In this document: piece by piece, positions 13,296-25,440 of the stretch | How positions within the stretch are numbered: position 1 is the stretch's first letter | Layout of the letters: the number at the start of each line of letters is the position of its first letter | Origin: Amblyornis subalaris | Lineage: Eukaryota > Chordata > Aves > Passeriformes > Ptilonorhynchidae | Direction of reading: 5' to 3' | Assembly (NCBI GenBank): GCA_018881555.1 | Contig: JACAXG010000051.1 | Coordinates: 5,071,546 to 5,135,545, forward strand | DNA: 64,000 nt | Translations under genes and position numbers: made by a program | The notes under the pieces: model-generated | The model's database searches: none | The model's input: the letters and a program-made list of their open reading frames with translations, nothing else | What the model was told of the DNA's origin: nothing

Positions 13296-13660
13296 TCTTG
13301 GGGTGACTTTATGATGCCGTATCCCCCATCACCTGCTCTATGCCAGGCATGAATCCTGTGCCTTTAAGCTGGGTCGAATTCTTCAGCACAGCTTTGTGTT
13401 CAAGGACTCACACTCCCTCGCGTTCTGCTGCTGCCGCTGCTGCTGCCGGTGCTGGCAGAGGGAGCACCTCTTTTTTTTTCTTTAGCCAGCTCTCGGCTCT
13501 GTTTCTCAGGAGAGAGATGGAGAGTTAAAACTCTTTGCTTTTTAGCTAGACTGCTAGCTGAGGCAAGAGAAATTTTCCTGGGACTGTGTTTTTTTCCTTC
13601 TTCCTCTGGAACTGTTCAGCTGAGCTCCAGTCTAGAACACCATCATTCTCTTTGAGAAAT
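13296..13660 (+). mobile_element. Candidate avian retroviral LTR, GC-rich, solo
   Basis: The segment opens with TGTCTTGGGGTGAC, a typical LTR-like TG start. It has a TTTAAG element near 13362 that could serve as a weak TATA box, then a GC-rich CTG/CCG block (13428-13455), then T-rich and 'gaactgttcagctgagctcc' text. From memory this combination resembles a songbird endogenous retrovirus LTR. No polyadenylation signal, internal retroviral region or target duplication could be fixed, so the borders are approximate. An alternative is a decayed GC-rich promoter or exon. Frames at 13340-13528 and 13449-13655 read through it but are alanine- or serine-rich and unconvincing. Confidence 0.45.
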
Positions 13661-16600
13661 TATTCAGAGAGGTTTGTTGATATTTTCATGGCTTTTAACT
13701 TGCTCCTTGAAAACTAATTAATCAAGTATAATCATCTGGTTGTGTGAAATATTTATAAACTGTAATTTCCATTGCTGGAAATGTTTTCAGCATCTCAGTA
13801 TTGTCTCTTAACGACAAGAATAAGGAGAGAGAGCTTGAGAGAGACATATGTATAGGGATCATTCATCCTTCTCCTCAAACCAATGAATGTTTCGCTATGA
13901 ATATTATATTTCTATAGAGACTACTTTTGAGATGTTGATATTTGAGGTTTAGCCTAATTCTGTAGCTTATGCTGCTTTTTTTTTCTTCCATCCTGAAAGA
14001 GCGAGTATAATACACAAAATGACAAATTCCAGAGGAAACATTGACTCCAGGATGATTTTAATTGATTTTGACAACAAAAGAAAGTTCTTATTGTTGCCAG
14101 CTAATATTAGTTCTCAAAATTGCGTTGATGGTGTTTGAAATCATGATAAAGCTAAAGTTTGGACGTTCCCATTCAGATTCTTATGGTGTCTGCTTGGCTA
14201 TTTAGAATAACTGGAATTACCCTGGGATTAAGATAGCCTCTTTTGCCCTGGAAAACTGTTTAGGCAAGCAGCTTAGCTTTCGTGAAAGTGCCAGAAATTT
14301 GTTGGAGGTATAAGGCCTTGTTTTGACACCTCTCTGTTGGTGTGAATAAATTTTAGATAAGCAGAGAGACAAGACTGTGAACAGTAAACAATCTTGCTTT
14401 CATTGGTGCAGGCTAATAGAGGTTGGCCTGTAATGAGCAAATCAGAAAAACAAACATGAAAATGGCAAAATCAAGGGAAACACTGTTCAGATCTGCAGGG
14501 TTTTCAAATGCCTGACAGCACAGGCAAAATGGTGATACTCAAGCTTCAATACAGAGCAAATCCATCCAGGAGTGTTCCGCATGGGGAGAGAAGGTTTTTC
14601 AGTTATGACTGCTCATTTATGTTTGCTAGGTGGTCTGATTTATTAGCTGAAAATAGAATACATGTAAAGAGTGCACTGAAACAAATTATGTTGTCCAAGA
14701 ATCCTAGATGAAAGAGAATTTGTAGAGTTAAGAGAAAAATTCTGTTAAGGTCAAACAAAAGCAAAATTGAAATGTCATGTTTATACTGAGGAAAAAAGAA
14801 GGAGTAGTTGATAGAGATGTAAGTAATTATAGTCTTAGGATTATTTTGATCACCTATAAAGAAACAGGGGTTTTATTACTGCCAAGAGAAAAAGCCTATG
14901 TATTAATAAGTAGTAAAATAAAATAAGAAGCAGCGGATTTATTAATTTACTTTAGTTTCCCAGGCTCAGGTCCACTCTGTAAAATCAGTTACACTGACTT
15001 ATTGAACGACTTTTTGTCCCTAATGATAATTTAATAAATCAGACAAAGCAAAATTTCAATATTTTAGTGATAACTAATTATTTTTTAAGTGTCAGTGGAT
15101 TTTCTGTTTCTTGTGCAGCATCTCTTATTTAGTGTCAGTACCTGATACTTTCATATTAACTTTCAATCATCTTTGTATACAAGCTCCACTAATCTTGTGA
15201 TCAAATGCAAACATCTAAGCAATACAACCAGGAGTTCCTTAAGAATGGAGTGCTTGTGGCAACAGCTGAAACTCCAAACACAATTAAGGCCGAAAAATGC
15301 ATCTAGTATATAAAGTTAAGCAGGCAGCTATTGAAGTTTTTGTTACCACACATTCCCCAGAATCAAGGACAGAAGTGTGACACTAGCGGGTGTGGGTGAG
15401 TCAGTGGTAACAGTACAAATGACTGTACTGGCATAATTAGAACCTTTTCTCAAAACCCTGCAGTGCCAGTCAACAGATGAGCAGTTAGTGTCAGACTCAG
15501 CCCACTGTGGAAAACTTCTGCCTGATAAAAATTTAAATTAAAAATATTCTGGTACCAGCATTTATTCTCTATGAATGCCTTGATGTTTTGTTACAAGACT
15601 GGAAGTAGAGCTCACTGAAATCATTGGAAAGATTCCTATGGGCTTTAGCAGGCATTTGATGAGGCTTTTTATGAAATAATTGGGTTTATGTTTTTTTTGG
15701 CAAACCTCATCTACAAATATAATTGCATAAAATTCTCAGTTAATTACCTTTATCTATGAGATGAATGTATCTGTTAATCTCAATCAGCAGATGACAAAAG
15801 GGTTCCCGAGTAATGTTGCTATAGATTCATGTGTCTTTTCTCTGGAAACTCTTTGTCTATCCAAATCAAACTCTCCTAATGTCACACTTGTTTTACTGTC
15901 ATATTTTCAACTCTATCTGAGAGTTTAATTTTTCTTGCTATTTAGTAATTTTTTTAGTATTGCTTTGAAGGTGTGTATTAATTTACAACAGAAAGCGAAA
16001 CTCAGGTGATTTCTTTCAGTCTCCTCAGAAGACGACCTCAATTCAGGGCAACATATTAGCATTTCTTATTGGTTTCTAAAAATTCTACATATGTCATTTC
16101 CGAACAATGACATGAAGTAGCTTTGAATTTTGTCAGGTAGAAGGGAATGAAGTTGCTTTAAAATAATAAAGCTACACCAATACATACACAATATATCAAA
16201 ATATACACATTATATAAAGATCTGTTTGTAGTTGAAGTTTTACATTCTGGGGAAAAAAATAAAGCAAAACATGGGGGAAAGTGTTCTCTTCTATTTGTAT
16301 ATGTCTGAGATGGATAAAACTATTTTTTTCTACCTTAAAGTTTTAAAAATTGATCACTTTCTAAATCTTACAAGTTAAGCTATTTCAGCTGAACAAATAC
16401 CAAGCAACTATTAATACCTCACAACAAATATACTTTCAGCATGACTTTCTAAATACATTATTTTTTTCCATGACAGCATGGATAATTCAAGGTGGATTTT
16501 ACAATTTTAAAAATATCCTTTAATCGTACCACAAAATGCATACAAAATATTTCATTGTATGTGTATGAATTAAACTAGAAGAGGTAGGAAAATTTTTCTT

Positions 16601-17332
16601 CTAGATTTGATAAGAAAAGTAGTATCAACCAACCTTAATGGCTGCAGAGCAAAATGCTCAAAAATAAATTAATGCCTATGTTAAAATTGCCTTTTCAATC
16701 ATTAGTCTCGTGCATATTGACTTAGTATTTCTTTCCTGTTCTCTATATCTGTATTTCTGTCTGTGGTACTTTTTCATTGGACTTTAGTGCAAGCAGTGAA
16801 AGGGGCAGTGATGAATTGTTTACTCATCTCTCATTAAGAAAATCTTTGCTGCATTTACACGTCACTGGCCTTATCCACAATATATATAAACACTGAACAA
16901 TTACAAATGTGATAGAAACTCATCTCACGTGGTCCCATTTGTCATTTACTCCTTCAGATATTTTTTGCTTACTATTTGTTACATGAAATGGTGTTGAGCA
17001 GAGTAGGAAATAAGCCAGACTGTGATCCTGCAATTATCTTCTCCCCCAGTACACTGGTTCAGTGAGGAAATTTTGTTTTGAGAAAGCTCCTTATCCTTGG
17101 AATACCTTAAGTGCAAGCTTGAAAGCTTTAAGAATCTGTGGGAAATTTACAAGAAAAGCATTGAAAGAAGACATTGTATTGTGTAGAATGTTCTAGTCCA
17201 ACAGGTCTGCTGGAGATGCACTCTGAATAAGACAACTACAGAAATGAGGTGGCTGGTGTGGCATAATGTTTTAGCATACTTAGGTTTGTCAACATTGTGA
17301 TACACAGTAGGACAATTTAAGTGAGTTGGGTT
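13661..17332. other. AT-rich DNA, no gene; some conserved-looking text
   Basis: No transposon or exon was recognised. The stretches 14200-14450 and 15240-15540 have balanced composition and few simple repeats, so they are candidates for conserved non-coding DNA, but nothing in a single sequence proves it. The remainder is rich in A and T runs. Confidence 0.5.
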
Positions 17333-17402
17333 CCCCCCCCAAAAAACCCAACCAAACAAAAAACCCAAACCAAAACAAATAAAAAACCCCCAAACAATAA
17401 AA
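17333..17402. repeat. A/C-rich low-complexity tract
   Basis: Eight C residues are followed by A-runs separated by C-runs (CCC at 17347 and 17364, CCCCC at 17387), with almost no G or T. The complementary strand therefore carries four G-tracts. The antisense 130-codon frame at 17147-17539 owes its glycine/phenylalanine/tryptophan string to this tract and is not a credible gene. Confidence 0.85.
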
Positions 17403-18270
17403 ATACTGAATGGATTCTCTGGAAAAACATATGTTTGTGGAGGTAGGCAGGAGGCGAGCATGTGTTTACCCTGGTGTGGCAGCTCCATACCCAGTCTTAT
17501 ACAAAACCTTAGAGGAAGCAGTGGGCTAGATTGTCTCATCCCAGGAGCAGCTCAACATATCCAGCAGGGAGAAGCTCCAGAGGAGAAGCAGGATGAGAGG
17601 CAGCATCTAGACAGGCTGGCTCAGGAAGGAAGCAGAGGTGTAAGGGCTAAGGGGAGCAAAGTCAAAGCTGATACTCAGAGAAAAAGGAAAGAAAGCAACA
17701 ATCCATAAATGTGAGGAGTCAGATTGGTGTCTGTGCTGTGCAGGAGCCTGCAAGAACTGCTTCACTGGAAAACAGTGCTACTGAGAAAGGACAACCTGGT
17801 AAGGACAGTGGGCAGAAGTACGATATGCTTTCAAGCCTACTATTTAGTCTGTCCATCATATCAGACGCAAGTTTTCCCTATGTAGAGAGGCCTCTAATAG
17901 CCTGTTCTTTGTATGATCAAAGAAGACATAGCCTTAGAGGTTAAAATCAGGTGATGCCCTCACTTCAAAAAAATAGCTGTTTGAACAGATGCTTTGAGAT
18001 GGCTATCGGTGTCAGGCAGCCTCATGAGAAAAAAGTCTGTATCCTTGGCCACCTGTGAAAACTGAGGAAAAAAGAACTTTTCCTACCAGGACCTGAAAAG
18101 TGTGATGGGATCCAGTGGAAGTCAGAGAAGAGACAGGTGAATATTTGTGTCTGGTGGATAGAAAAGGAAAGCAAGAGAAGAACCTCTTCTTTTCTGCAAA
18201 GAGAAAAGGTGAAAGACAAAACAACAGCCAAGACTTTATTTTTCACTTGGGAACAAAGGTGGAAGACAAA
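17403..18270. other. Unexplained purine- and GC-richer stretch
   Basis: The plus strand becomes rich in A and G ('agctccagaggagaagcagg', 'caggaaggaagcagaggtg'), and GC rises above the local background until about 17830. Near 18206 and 18256 a 17-base phrase (AAAGGTGAAAGACAAAA, then the same with one change) recurs 50 bases apart. Frames at 17460-17944 are open but lack a recognisable fold. An old transposon or degraded gene fragment is possible. Confidence 0.3.
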
Positions 18271-21200
18271 ATAGTAATTCTTGGCTGCCTATAATCATGT
18301 TATTCGTATGAGTATTTTGTTATAACTTGCACCATTTCACTTGGATTGTAGCCAATTTTAGTGTCAGATAAGAATGCATTTATGTGCACATTTGTTATTT
18401 TGAAGTCTGTTTCATTAACTCTTAATATTGCTGATAATAGACGTACCTGATTTTAAATTGCTGTTGGCCTCTATACCACCCTGCACAGCAACAAATATTT
18501 CCATTCCTATGCAGTCCAATAGGATAGCAAAAAAGTGAATTTATTGAAGGCTGGAAAATAGAAAGTGTAAAGACAATGTTCTGAAGCAAGGCAGGGATAC
18601 ACAGAGATGAAAATATGTCTGATGTGTGATCAATGCTAATGACCGAAAATGTGATGCCATGGCCATGGCCATGCTCTCAGGATCAGTTCCCAGCCGCCTT
18701 TAGAGTGTGAGTTGTCATTTCATGCTTTCTTATAGATGACAGTTGTTTGACATATGTACATAAACCAATTGAATTGGACAAGAACATAGACCATGAACAT
18801 TCAGAAATCAAAATAATTATGACAACTGAATGTAAAAATTCATAGTAAAGATACATATTTTATGGTGTTAACATCTGACAAATGCAGACTGAACTTCAAC
18901 AAGCTAATGAGATATGTCAGTGACACTAGCTGTGAAGTAGTGATTCAGAAGTTTATTTTGCCCTTCAGTGGCAAAAAGGCAATTCTATCTGACTAGGTTC
19001 ATCCATAAAAACTTGAATGGACACAGGTGCCTAATGTGCATTTCCAACTTCAGGCCCCTGAGCTCCAGGGAGTGATGCACCTCAGACACAGCAGTTAAGC
19101 TCAGATGTTTCTTGATGTATGTTTGTGAAGTTTTTTTCTTTCAGAGGTTCCTCAGTCTCCCCACTGACAGTACAACCAGTCTAAATTCCCTCTTTTTTCT
19201 ATCTGAACCACCCTGTTTATGCCAAGTCCTTAATTTTCAAGTTGTTGCCATATGGAAGTTAGGTGAGTCTGCATGGCTCTCACATTTTACACCTCCTCCC
19301 TCTAAATTTTTAGGCCCTAAATGATCCAAGAGAGAACACTGTGGTTGGTTTGTGAAGGAAAAGATAATTTTTTTCTCTCTAAATATGTTCACTGAGACTT
19401 TAAACACACTCAGAGTGGTCCTCTAGGATGTAAACATTCAGGCAGCTTTAGAAAAAGTCATCGCTATGCATTCCTGATATAATTTAACATATATAATATA
19501 AATAAACTTTCAGAATTACAAAAGAGAAATCCAGGACTGGTCAAGCTGCTTCAGCTAGGTAGAGACCCAGATGGCTAAAATTGTATTTGGAGTAGAGCAA
19601 TATGCTGCCCCATGCCCCCTTCATCACAGTCAAAATTTCTGTTCTGAAAATGGGAAGATGATGGAGAAGCTGCTCATGTTGACTTTTCATTTGTTACTGG
19701 AATTCCCACCTGAAAAGCTCCCAGATGCCCAGTGGCTTTCTAGCCCCTTTGCTCTGATATGCCAACATGAAACCCTGTCAGCATTTTTCTCAGCTAGAGC
19801 AAGCAGATAGAGGAGAACAAAAACTCTGGTTCTGTACATGCTGTTCTCAATTGTGATGTGACTTTAGAAGTGTGGAACCAGGTATGAAGTCTGGAATTTT
19901 AGAGAGACCATTCTAAAGTTTCATTAGTAGAATTTTCTCAAGATTAAAATGCTTGGAATTAGGGGTGAATTTTTGTGGTTGTGTACTCCCATGCTGGGTA
20001 GCTCAACACCTCCTTACAGCCAATGGAAGTCAACGTAATGAATTGAGAAGAACCTTGAAAGCAGTTCAGCTGACCATATCCAACCTCACATCTGATTCGT
20101 GCACCAGAAGGTCACAACCCTTCCAGAAAGCTGCCCTCTGCAGATGTGTCCGGTAACAGTGGTCACGCTGGTGGATGCTTGCACTAGGGCAATGAAATGG
20201 CACAGTAGTTATGTTCAGAGAGAGCTGAATTACAGTTTAGGTTCCACTGACTACATTAACTAGTGGTTTAATTTAATTTCATGGACATCTATGGCAATTT
20301 GAGATACCATACGGTACCTCTGTAGGTGCGACACAGGAAAAATGTGAGATTCATCCCCTTTAAGACAGGTAGGGATAACCCGCACAGGAGATCCTATGTC
20401 AAGTAAAATCTCACTGGACAAACACAGTGATCCTCAGATCTCACTTGTGGGAGACACCTATGCAGATATCAATGTGTAGACAACTGAATTTGAACTGAAT
20501 CTTTCCTCNTGTCTGGTTGTCTTTATAACATGAATAAATTTAGACATGATTTGAAAATCAACCTCATAACTTTTCTCCACACTGTAATGTTTACTCTGGA
20601 AAGATATGAACCTGTTCAAAATGTTCAGGTGGTGGAAAAGTCCTTCTTTCATGAGTAACATGACATTAGGTAAAAGGTTTTGTGAGCTCTTTTTGAAGCA
20701 AGGTTTTCAAGATATTTAGGGGTAAAATAATTATGTACACAGAATATGTTTAGATTTCTAAGACTAAGTGAGCTATCCTGGCCTCCTTCCATAGCCAATG
20801 CAAACAAATAAATGCAGAAGGAGAATAATTTCGCTGTAAAAGAACTTATGGAATAGGTAAAATGAATTACTTTCTGGAGGCACCAATTTTTCTCTCTTGA
20901 TTGAAAACACACACACACTTTACTACCTTACAGTTAACCTTCTAAAATTCTATATGCCAAAGTTAGGTAAAATGAATTCCACCTTTGCTTTTTTTTCATT
21001 AAGAGCAAGATACAATGAGAGGGAAATCTGTGGACTGCTTTTCACAGACTGCTTTATTGCTTTTGCTCTGTGTCTAGCTCCATTTTAACATTATTTCAAA
21101 GGTATATTCAAGAAGAAACAGGCTCAAAGACCACTTTCAGTCATACAAAAATAATATTCATTGTTTTTAGCAGAAAGAGAAATAAAATATAGTGCTTAAG

Positions 21201-22620
21201 CTCATTGGTCACATCACTACATCGATTCTAAACTAGATTGGAAACTGAGGTGGTCTCTGCCCTGCTCCCTCAGGGTAGATTTTATAGACAAATATTAATA
21301 TCACAGAAACCACTGTTACCACTGCTCGCCATCCAGCTGAGATGGTGAAATCGAGCTGGGAAAGAATGACCTATGGTACCAAGGAGAGGCTTGATAGACA
21401 CTGCATTACCATGCCTCTGTGGTGACTTTTCTACTGCTGTCCCTACTCTGTGAAACAGAGGGCATCAATCTTTAGTGTTGTCAGCTGAGCTATTGCATCA
21501 TATCGTGTAAATCATAGATTGGGTAAATTGAATTTCTACTTGTCCTTCAGCACTTCAAAAACATAATCAGACCATTAACAAGAGGTTGTGCTTAATTTTG
21601 TTTTTGTTTTTTTAATTATTGCCTCATGGCTGGTATTGAAATATGCATTTAAACAAAAGACCAGAGGAAAAACTTCCAAATACATTTCTGTGTGATCATT
21701 ATTCCTTTCCAAAATACATTCTGAAATAATCTCTTCCAAAACCTGGTTTCAATAGGCCATGTAATAACCTGTCAGAGTGATGTCTTCAATATTTTCATAA
21801 TAATCTGTTTTGAACATTTTGTGTAAGATAGAAAAGGAAAACTCATACCATCATCAGCCATCAATATAATGCAGCAATCTCATGCAGGAAGACTGTATTT
21901 TAATATATCTTTAAATATTTTCCCAAATACATCAATAATTAATTGCTAACACCTGGCAGGATCCATCTGGCAATATTCCTTCATTATTGGCTGACTGAGT
22001 ACTGATTTTGTTCAGCCTTCAGATGCAAGATCATGTGCTGATGGTTTCTACTGAATATGTAAACCCATGAATGTCTGTATATCAACATCAAAAGCCAGGT
22101 GTTGCTCAGACATATGTTTGAAAAAACCCAAACAAAGCAGTGCTGCAATCAGTATCCCAGATTTGCTTTCAATTAAATTGGAAACAAATATATATTTACC
22201 ATTATGTTCTAAGAGTTAGTTGTGTTTATTATAAACCATTTTCTTATGAGAATATTTTCAGTAAAGGACATCCCATTTATATTGAAATATCTATTTTCTA
22301 CTATACTACCATACTATACTATATATTCTATCATAAATCACAAACTATTGTTTTTTGTAGTTCAGATGAAAGACAAACCTGATTTTTCAGTAAATGGCAG
22401 TATTTCCAGGTAGTGAGAACTTATCTCGGATAATGAATTTCTGTTAATGATGTATTTGCCAATTAAAGGACGATTAATTGCACATATTTAATATTCTAGG
22501 GAACCAGCTTCCAAACTGCAACTCTGGCAGCATTTTGATAGTAACATTGTTTTTTGTTCTAGCATCTTTATTCTTAAAAAGTACTCTGATTGTAAAAATG
22601 ATGCAATTATTAATTTAAAT
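18271..22620. other. AT-rich DNA, nothing recognised
   Basis: No gene or known repeat was found. Small features are a (CCATGG)-type repeat at 18657-18675, a short (AC)n near 20907-20918, an imperfect ACTAT repeat near 22299-22330, and one N at 20509. Mixed-composition text at 19960-20170 and 21230-21440 is unidentified. Confidence 0.5.
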
Positions 22621-22831
22621 TGGAAGACATTCTTTAATGTGAGGGTTATGAGATATGGAGAAAAGCTGTCCAAGGAGGTTGTGGGTGCCCCAAATCCGGC
22701 AGTGTTCAAAGCCAGGTTGAATAAAGCCTTGAGTAACCTGGTCTACTGGGATGTGTCCCTGCACATGGCAGAGTAGGTTGGGACTAGATGATCTTTTAGG
22801 TTCCTTCCAATCCCTTTCTATGATTCTATGA
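22621..22831 (+). mobile_element. CR1 LINE 3' end, sense, 5' truncated
   Basis: The text runs from 'tggaagacattctttaatgt' through 'ccaaggaggttgtgggtgcc', 'gttcaaagccaggttg', 'ctgcacatggcagag' and 'gggactagatgatc' to the exact CR1 terminal pattern TCTATGATTCTATG. It covers the last ORF2 codons and the full 3' untranslated region. It inserted into AT-rich DNA with no clear target duplication, as is normal for CR1. Confidence 0.92.
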
Positions 22832-23649
22832 AAATATAATTAATATAATTAATAAAGAATTAAGTTATGAGAATATAATTATTGCTGAAAACAGGTCTTA
22901 GAAAAACCAGGATACTGTGTTTTGCAGTCACAGTAATGGTTATGATTTACAGAGATGTAAAGGGCTTTTGGAAGGTATTTGACTTGTTACCTGGTGACAT
23001 TACAGTACTAAATTAATACTTGACAATTATAAAAGAACATACATTAAATGGATTAAAGCAGATTCTCTGACAATTCCCAACGACCTGTACTTGAGGGTTC
23101 TCAAGAGTGCTACAAAAAATGCTATTGAACGCTTAGTGAATAAGCTCGAAGTAAACATAAAATTGATGAAAATAAAATTTATTCTATTGTTGAAAATAAA
23201 ATGTATTTTAAAATACTGTTAAGAAAATAAAACTTAATAAAGTGACAAAAGGGGATGAATTTATGTGGCCATACAGAACCATCCCAGATTTTTTCAATAA
23301 CTGGGAGCCTTAAAACTAAATGTGTTTTAAACAGTCAAAGCTATACATCTAAGACCAGTGACTGCAGACTGCTGTGGGTTATGGGTTATGTACCCTGAAC
23401 AACAATGACTCAAACAGTATATGACAATCATAGTGACCACAAAACACAGCAAACGCATCTAAGGTGACATAAAGGAAAAAGAAGGATGTAGACAGGAAGG
23501 ATGCAGGCAGTTCAGTGATTTAGCAACATCTACTGAACTGGTGATGCAAGTAACAGTGTTCCGGTGACCAGAATCTTTTAATAAGTTCTTGAGAAATCAG
23601 AGAAAGAGTAGAAAGTAACCTGAACCATGACTTCAGAGCCAGAGACAAT

Positions 23650-23905
23650 GTCTTAAGAGGAGGAAGTTGCAGAACTTTCACACTTGCAGCAGAAGAAATT
23701 CCACAATATTTATGACAAAATATTTTCTCTGCAAAGTGTGAGCAATCATTGAAATAGGCTGCCAGGAGAGGTTGTGAAATCTTTGTCCTTCAAGATTTTC
23801 AAAACTTGGTTGGACAAGTCTGACCAGAATTCATGAAGATACCCCTTTATAGAGCAGATGCTTGGACTAAATGAGCTGCAGTGGTTCCTTTCAAACTAAA
23901 TTCTT
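23650..23905 (+). mobile_element. Older CR1 LINE 3' fragment, sense
   Basis: The order of phrases matches CR1: 'aaattccacaatatttatg' then 'tgaaataggctgccaggaga', 'ggttgtgaaatctttgtcc', 'ttcaagattttcaaaacttg', 'gttggacaag', and 'atgagctgcagtggttcctt'. Divergence is clearly higher than in the copy at 22621-22831, and the terminal ATTCTATGA repeat has decayed. Length before the tail is approximate. Confidence 0.75.
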
Positions 23906-23949
23906 ATATAATTTAGGCATTGTATAAACTCGTTCTTTATTTGTTGTGA

Positions 23950-24345
23950 ATGAAAAACTGAGAGGTGATCTGGTTATTATTTAAATATCTACATATGCAG
24001 AAAATCCTGTATACAAAGTGTATCTTTAATTTGATATACAAAAATAAAAGGGAGACCCATGGTAGAGAATTAAAATGAAAAATGTCAGATTTTTTAAATT
24101 GTAAGGGTGATCACTAGTTACAAAGAACATCATGGAAAATACTAGATCCTAAGTATCTTCATATTTTCACAGCAGGAATGGATTTTCTTTTATTTGCAGT
24201 ATACCCATGCCTCAATCAAACATCAGTTATTACNTTTCAAAGGGAAATAGCTGGACGCAATTCTTAAAATTCTATTATCCTCAATCTGCAGGATATGTTG
24301 GGTGACCTAAGGGTCTTTCCTGTCTTCAGAGTTTACAGAACTAAA
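23950..24345 (+). mobile_element. Ancient CR1-like LINE 3' fragment, sense
   Basis: The last 120 bases carry the CR1-family ending in weak form: 'cctcaatcaaacatcagtta', 'aatctgcaggata', 'gggtgacctaagggtctttc', 'ctgtcttcagagttta'. This compares with the family pattern 'ctgcaggag...tagatgacctaagggtctttcc'. Upstream text ('ctgagaggtgatctggtta') fits the 'gaggGGATctgat' part of ORF2. The copy is badly decayed, and one N sits at 24234. The start is a guess. Confidence 0.5.
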
Positions 24346-24764
24346 GATTTTTTATTAGAGAGAGTGTGAAGCAGTACCTAAGAAGTAGAATAGTTTGGAA
24401 CCCAACAATCAATGTTCAGAGGGCTATTCAGGAATACAGTGATCCTTGGAATTTCAAGGAGTATACACTCATATCAGTGTGACACCAGACAAGAAAATCA
24501 GAGGTCTCTCTCATTACAGAAGAAAAAAAACCTTTACTTATAAACCAGAAGTATTTTATGGGTAGGGCCTGTTTCACTGTCCCTTGGTCAAAGTCTGTGA
24601 GTTTGAGCCATGCTATAAAATTCTGTACAGATGGGTGTGATGACTTAAAGAATGAAGTTAACTTATCTCAAAACACACTCAAAGAGGGAAGTTCCCATAA
24701 GATAAGCTACCACAACAGGCACAGATGGCAAACAGGAAGGCATTAATTTCAGGCCTAAACGGAG
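24346..24764. other. Spacer, nothing recognised
   Basis: Mixed-composition text between an old LINE end and an LTR candidate. Part of it could be the 5' portion of that LTR if the chosen left border is wrong. Confidence 0.4.
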
Positions 24765-25240
24765 GTGACAGGTTTAGAATTAGCACACCGTACAATATTC
24801 CACTGTCCAGACTATGGGAAAAGAACAGATACAACAAGAGGGAGAGATGATGAGGCCTGGTGAGGCAGATCTGAGTAACTTATCCAGACAACAATTTCCA
24901 CCATAACAAACTGTGAGAAAAGGAAGTAGCTGCTTACAGACATTCCATCCAAAGTTGTGGGAACAGCACATACGCCTCTGGATACCCAGGACCTGGACTG
25001 TATAAAAGTAGTACCTCCAGAAGAATATTTGGCGGACCCCCACCATCGAGACNACCAGAAGAAGGAACCCAAGTGAGGGTGATATCTTTTGCTCTCTCTC
25101 TCACACACAGTCTTTCTCTTCCTCCACCCACTGTCTTCCTCTTTCTATCATTCTCTCTACCTCACATTTGCTGTTAAATAAAATCTGTAATATTGACTTT
25201 GGCATATGGTCTTGTTTGCACCTTAATTCGGGCAGAGGCA
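24765..25240 (+). mobile_element. Candidate endogenous retrovirus LTR, sense
   Basis: Core signals occur in LTR order. A TATAAAAG box lies at about 24999-25006, 'ggcggacc' follows about 30 bases later, and a long CT-rich leader runs to AATAAA near 25178. T/G-rich text follows and ends in CA at 25239-25240. The left border at a TG (24765) is arbitrary. No gag, pol or env text follows directly, so it would be a solo LTR. One N is at 25055. Retrovirus-derived sequence is likely from the TATA/AATAAA spacing, but the family is not recognised. Confidence 0.45.
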
Positions 25241-25440
25241 TGTTGTTCTCAGGTTCGAATAAGCACACGGAGACAGCTGTCAGGGTTCTCCAACAGGCAG
25301 AGGCCAAAAGGAAGGAAGGAGAGAGAGACGGCCTCTGCCCTAACTTTATTTATATGTATTCAGAAACCACCGTGGATTGGAGGATAGGAATGCCACCTCC
25401 TGCTGTCCACTGGTCANTAGAATTGTCTATCATATAGGTT
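25241..25440 (-). mobile_element. Possible second LTR-like piece, antisense, abutting the first
   Basis: The plus strand starts with TG at 25241, directly after the CA that may end the sense LTR. On the minus strand AATAAA lies near 25346-25351, followed within 25 bases by the hairpin described at 25296-25339. This looks like the 3' part of an LTR in opposite orientation. It may equally be the leader of the sense element. No antisense TATA box or clear right end could be found. Confidence 0.25.
25296..25339. repeat. Perfect 10-base inverted repeat around an AG-rich loop
   Basis: GGCAGAGGCC at 25296-25305 and its exact complement GGCCTCTGCC at 25330-25339 enclose a 24-base purine-rich loop (GGAAGGAAGGAGAGAG). 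A further copy of GGGCAGAGGC lies at 25230-25239. The arms would pair stably in RNA or single-stranded DNA. The position beside an AATAAA signal fits an LTR R-region hairpin. Confidence 0.85.

Noticed and set aside
17147..17539. 130-codon antisense frame
   Set aside because: Its central glycine/phenylalanine/tryptophan string is the translation of the A/C low-complexity tract; no domain or splice context.
25249..25262. GGTTCGAAT phrase resembling a tRNA B-box
   Set aside because: No A-box, acceptor stem or cloverleaf can be formed around it; it lies in an LTR-like segment.
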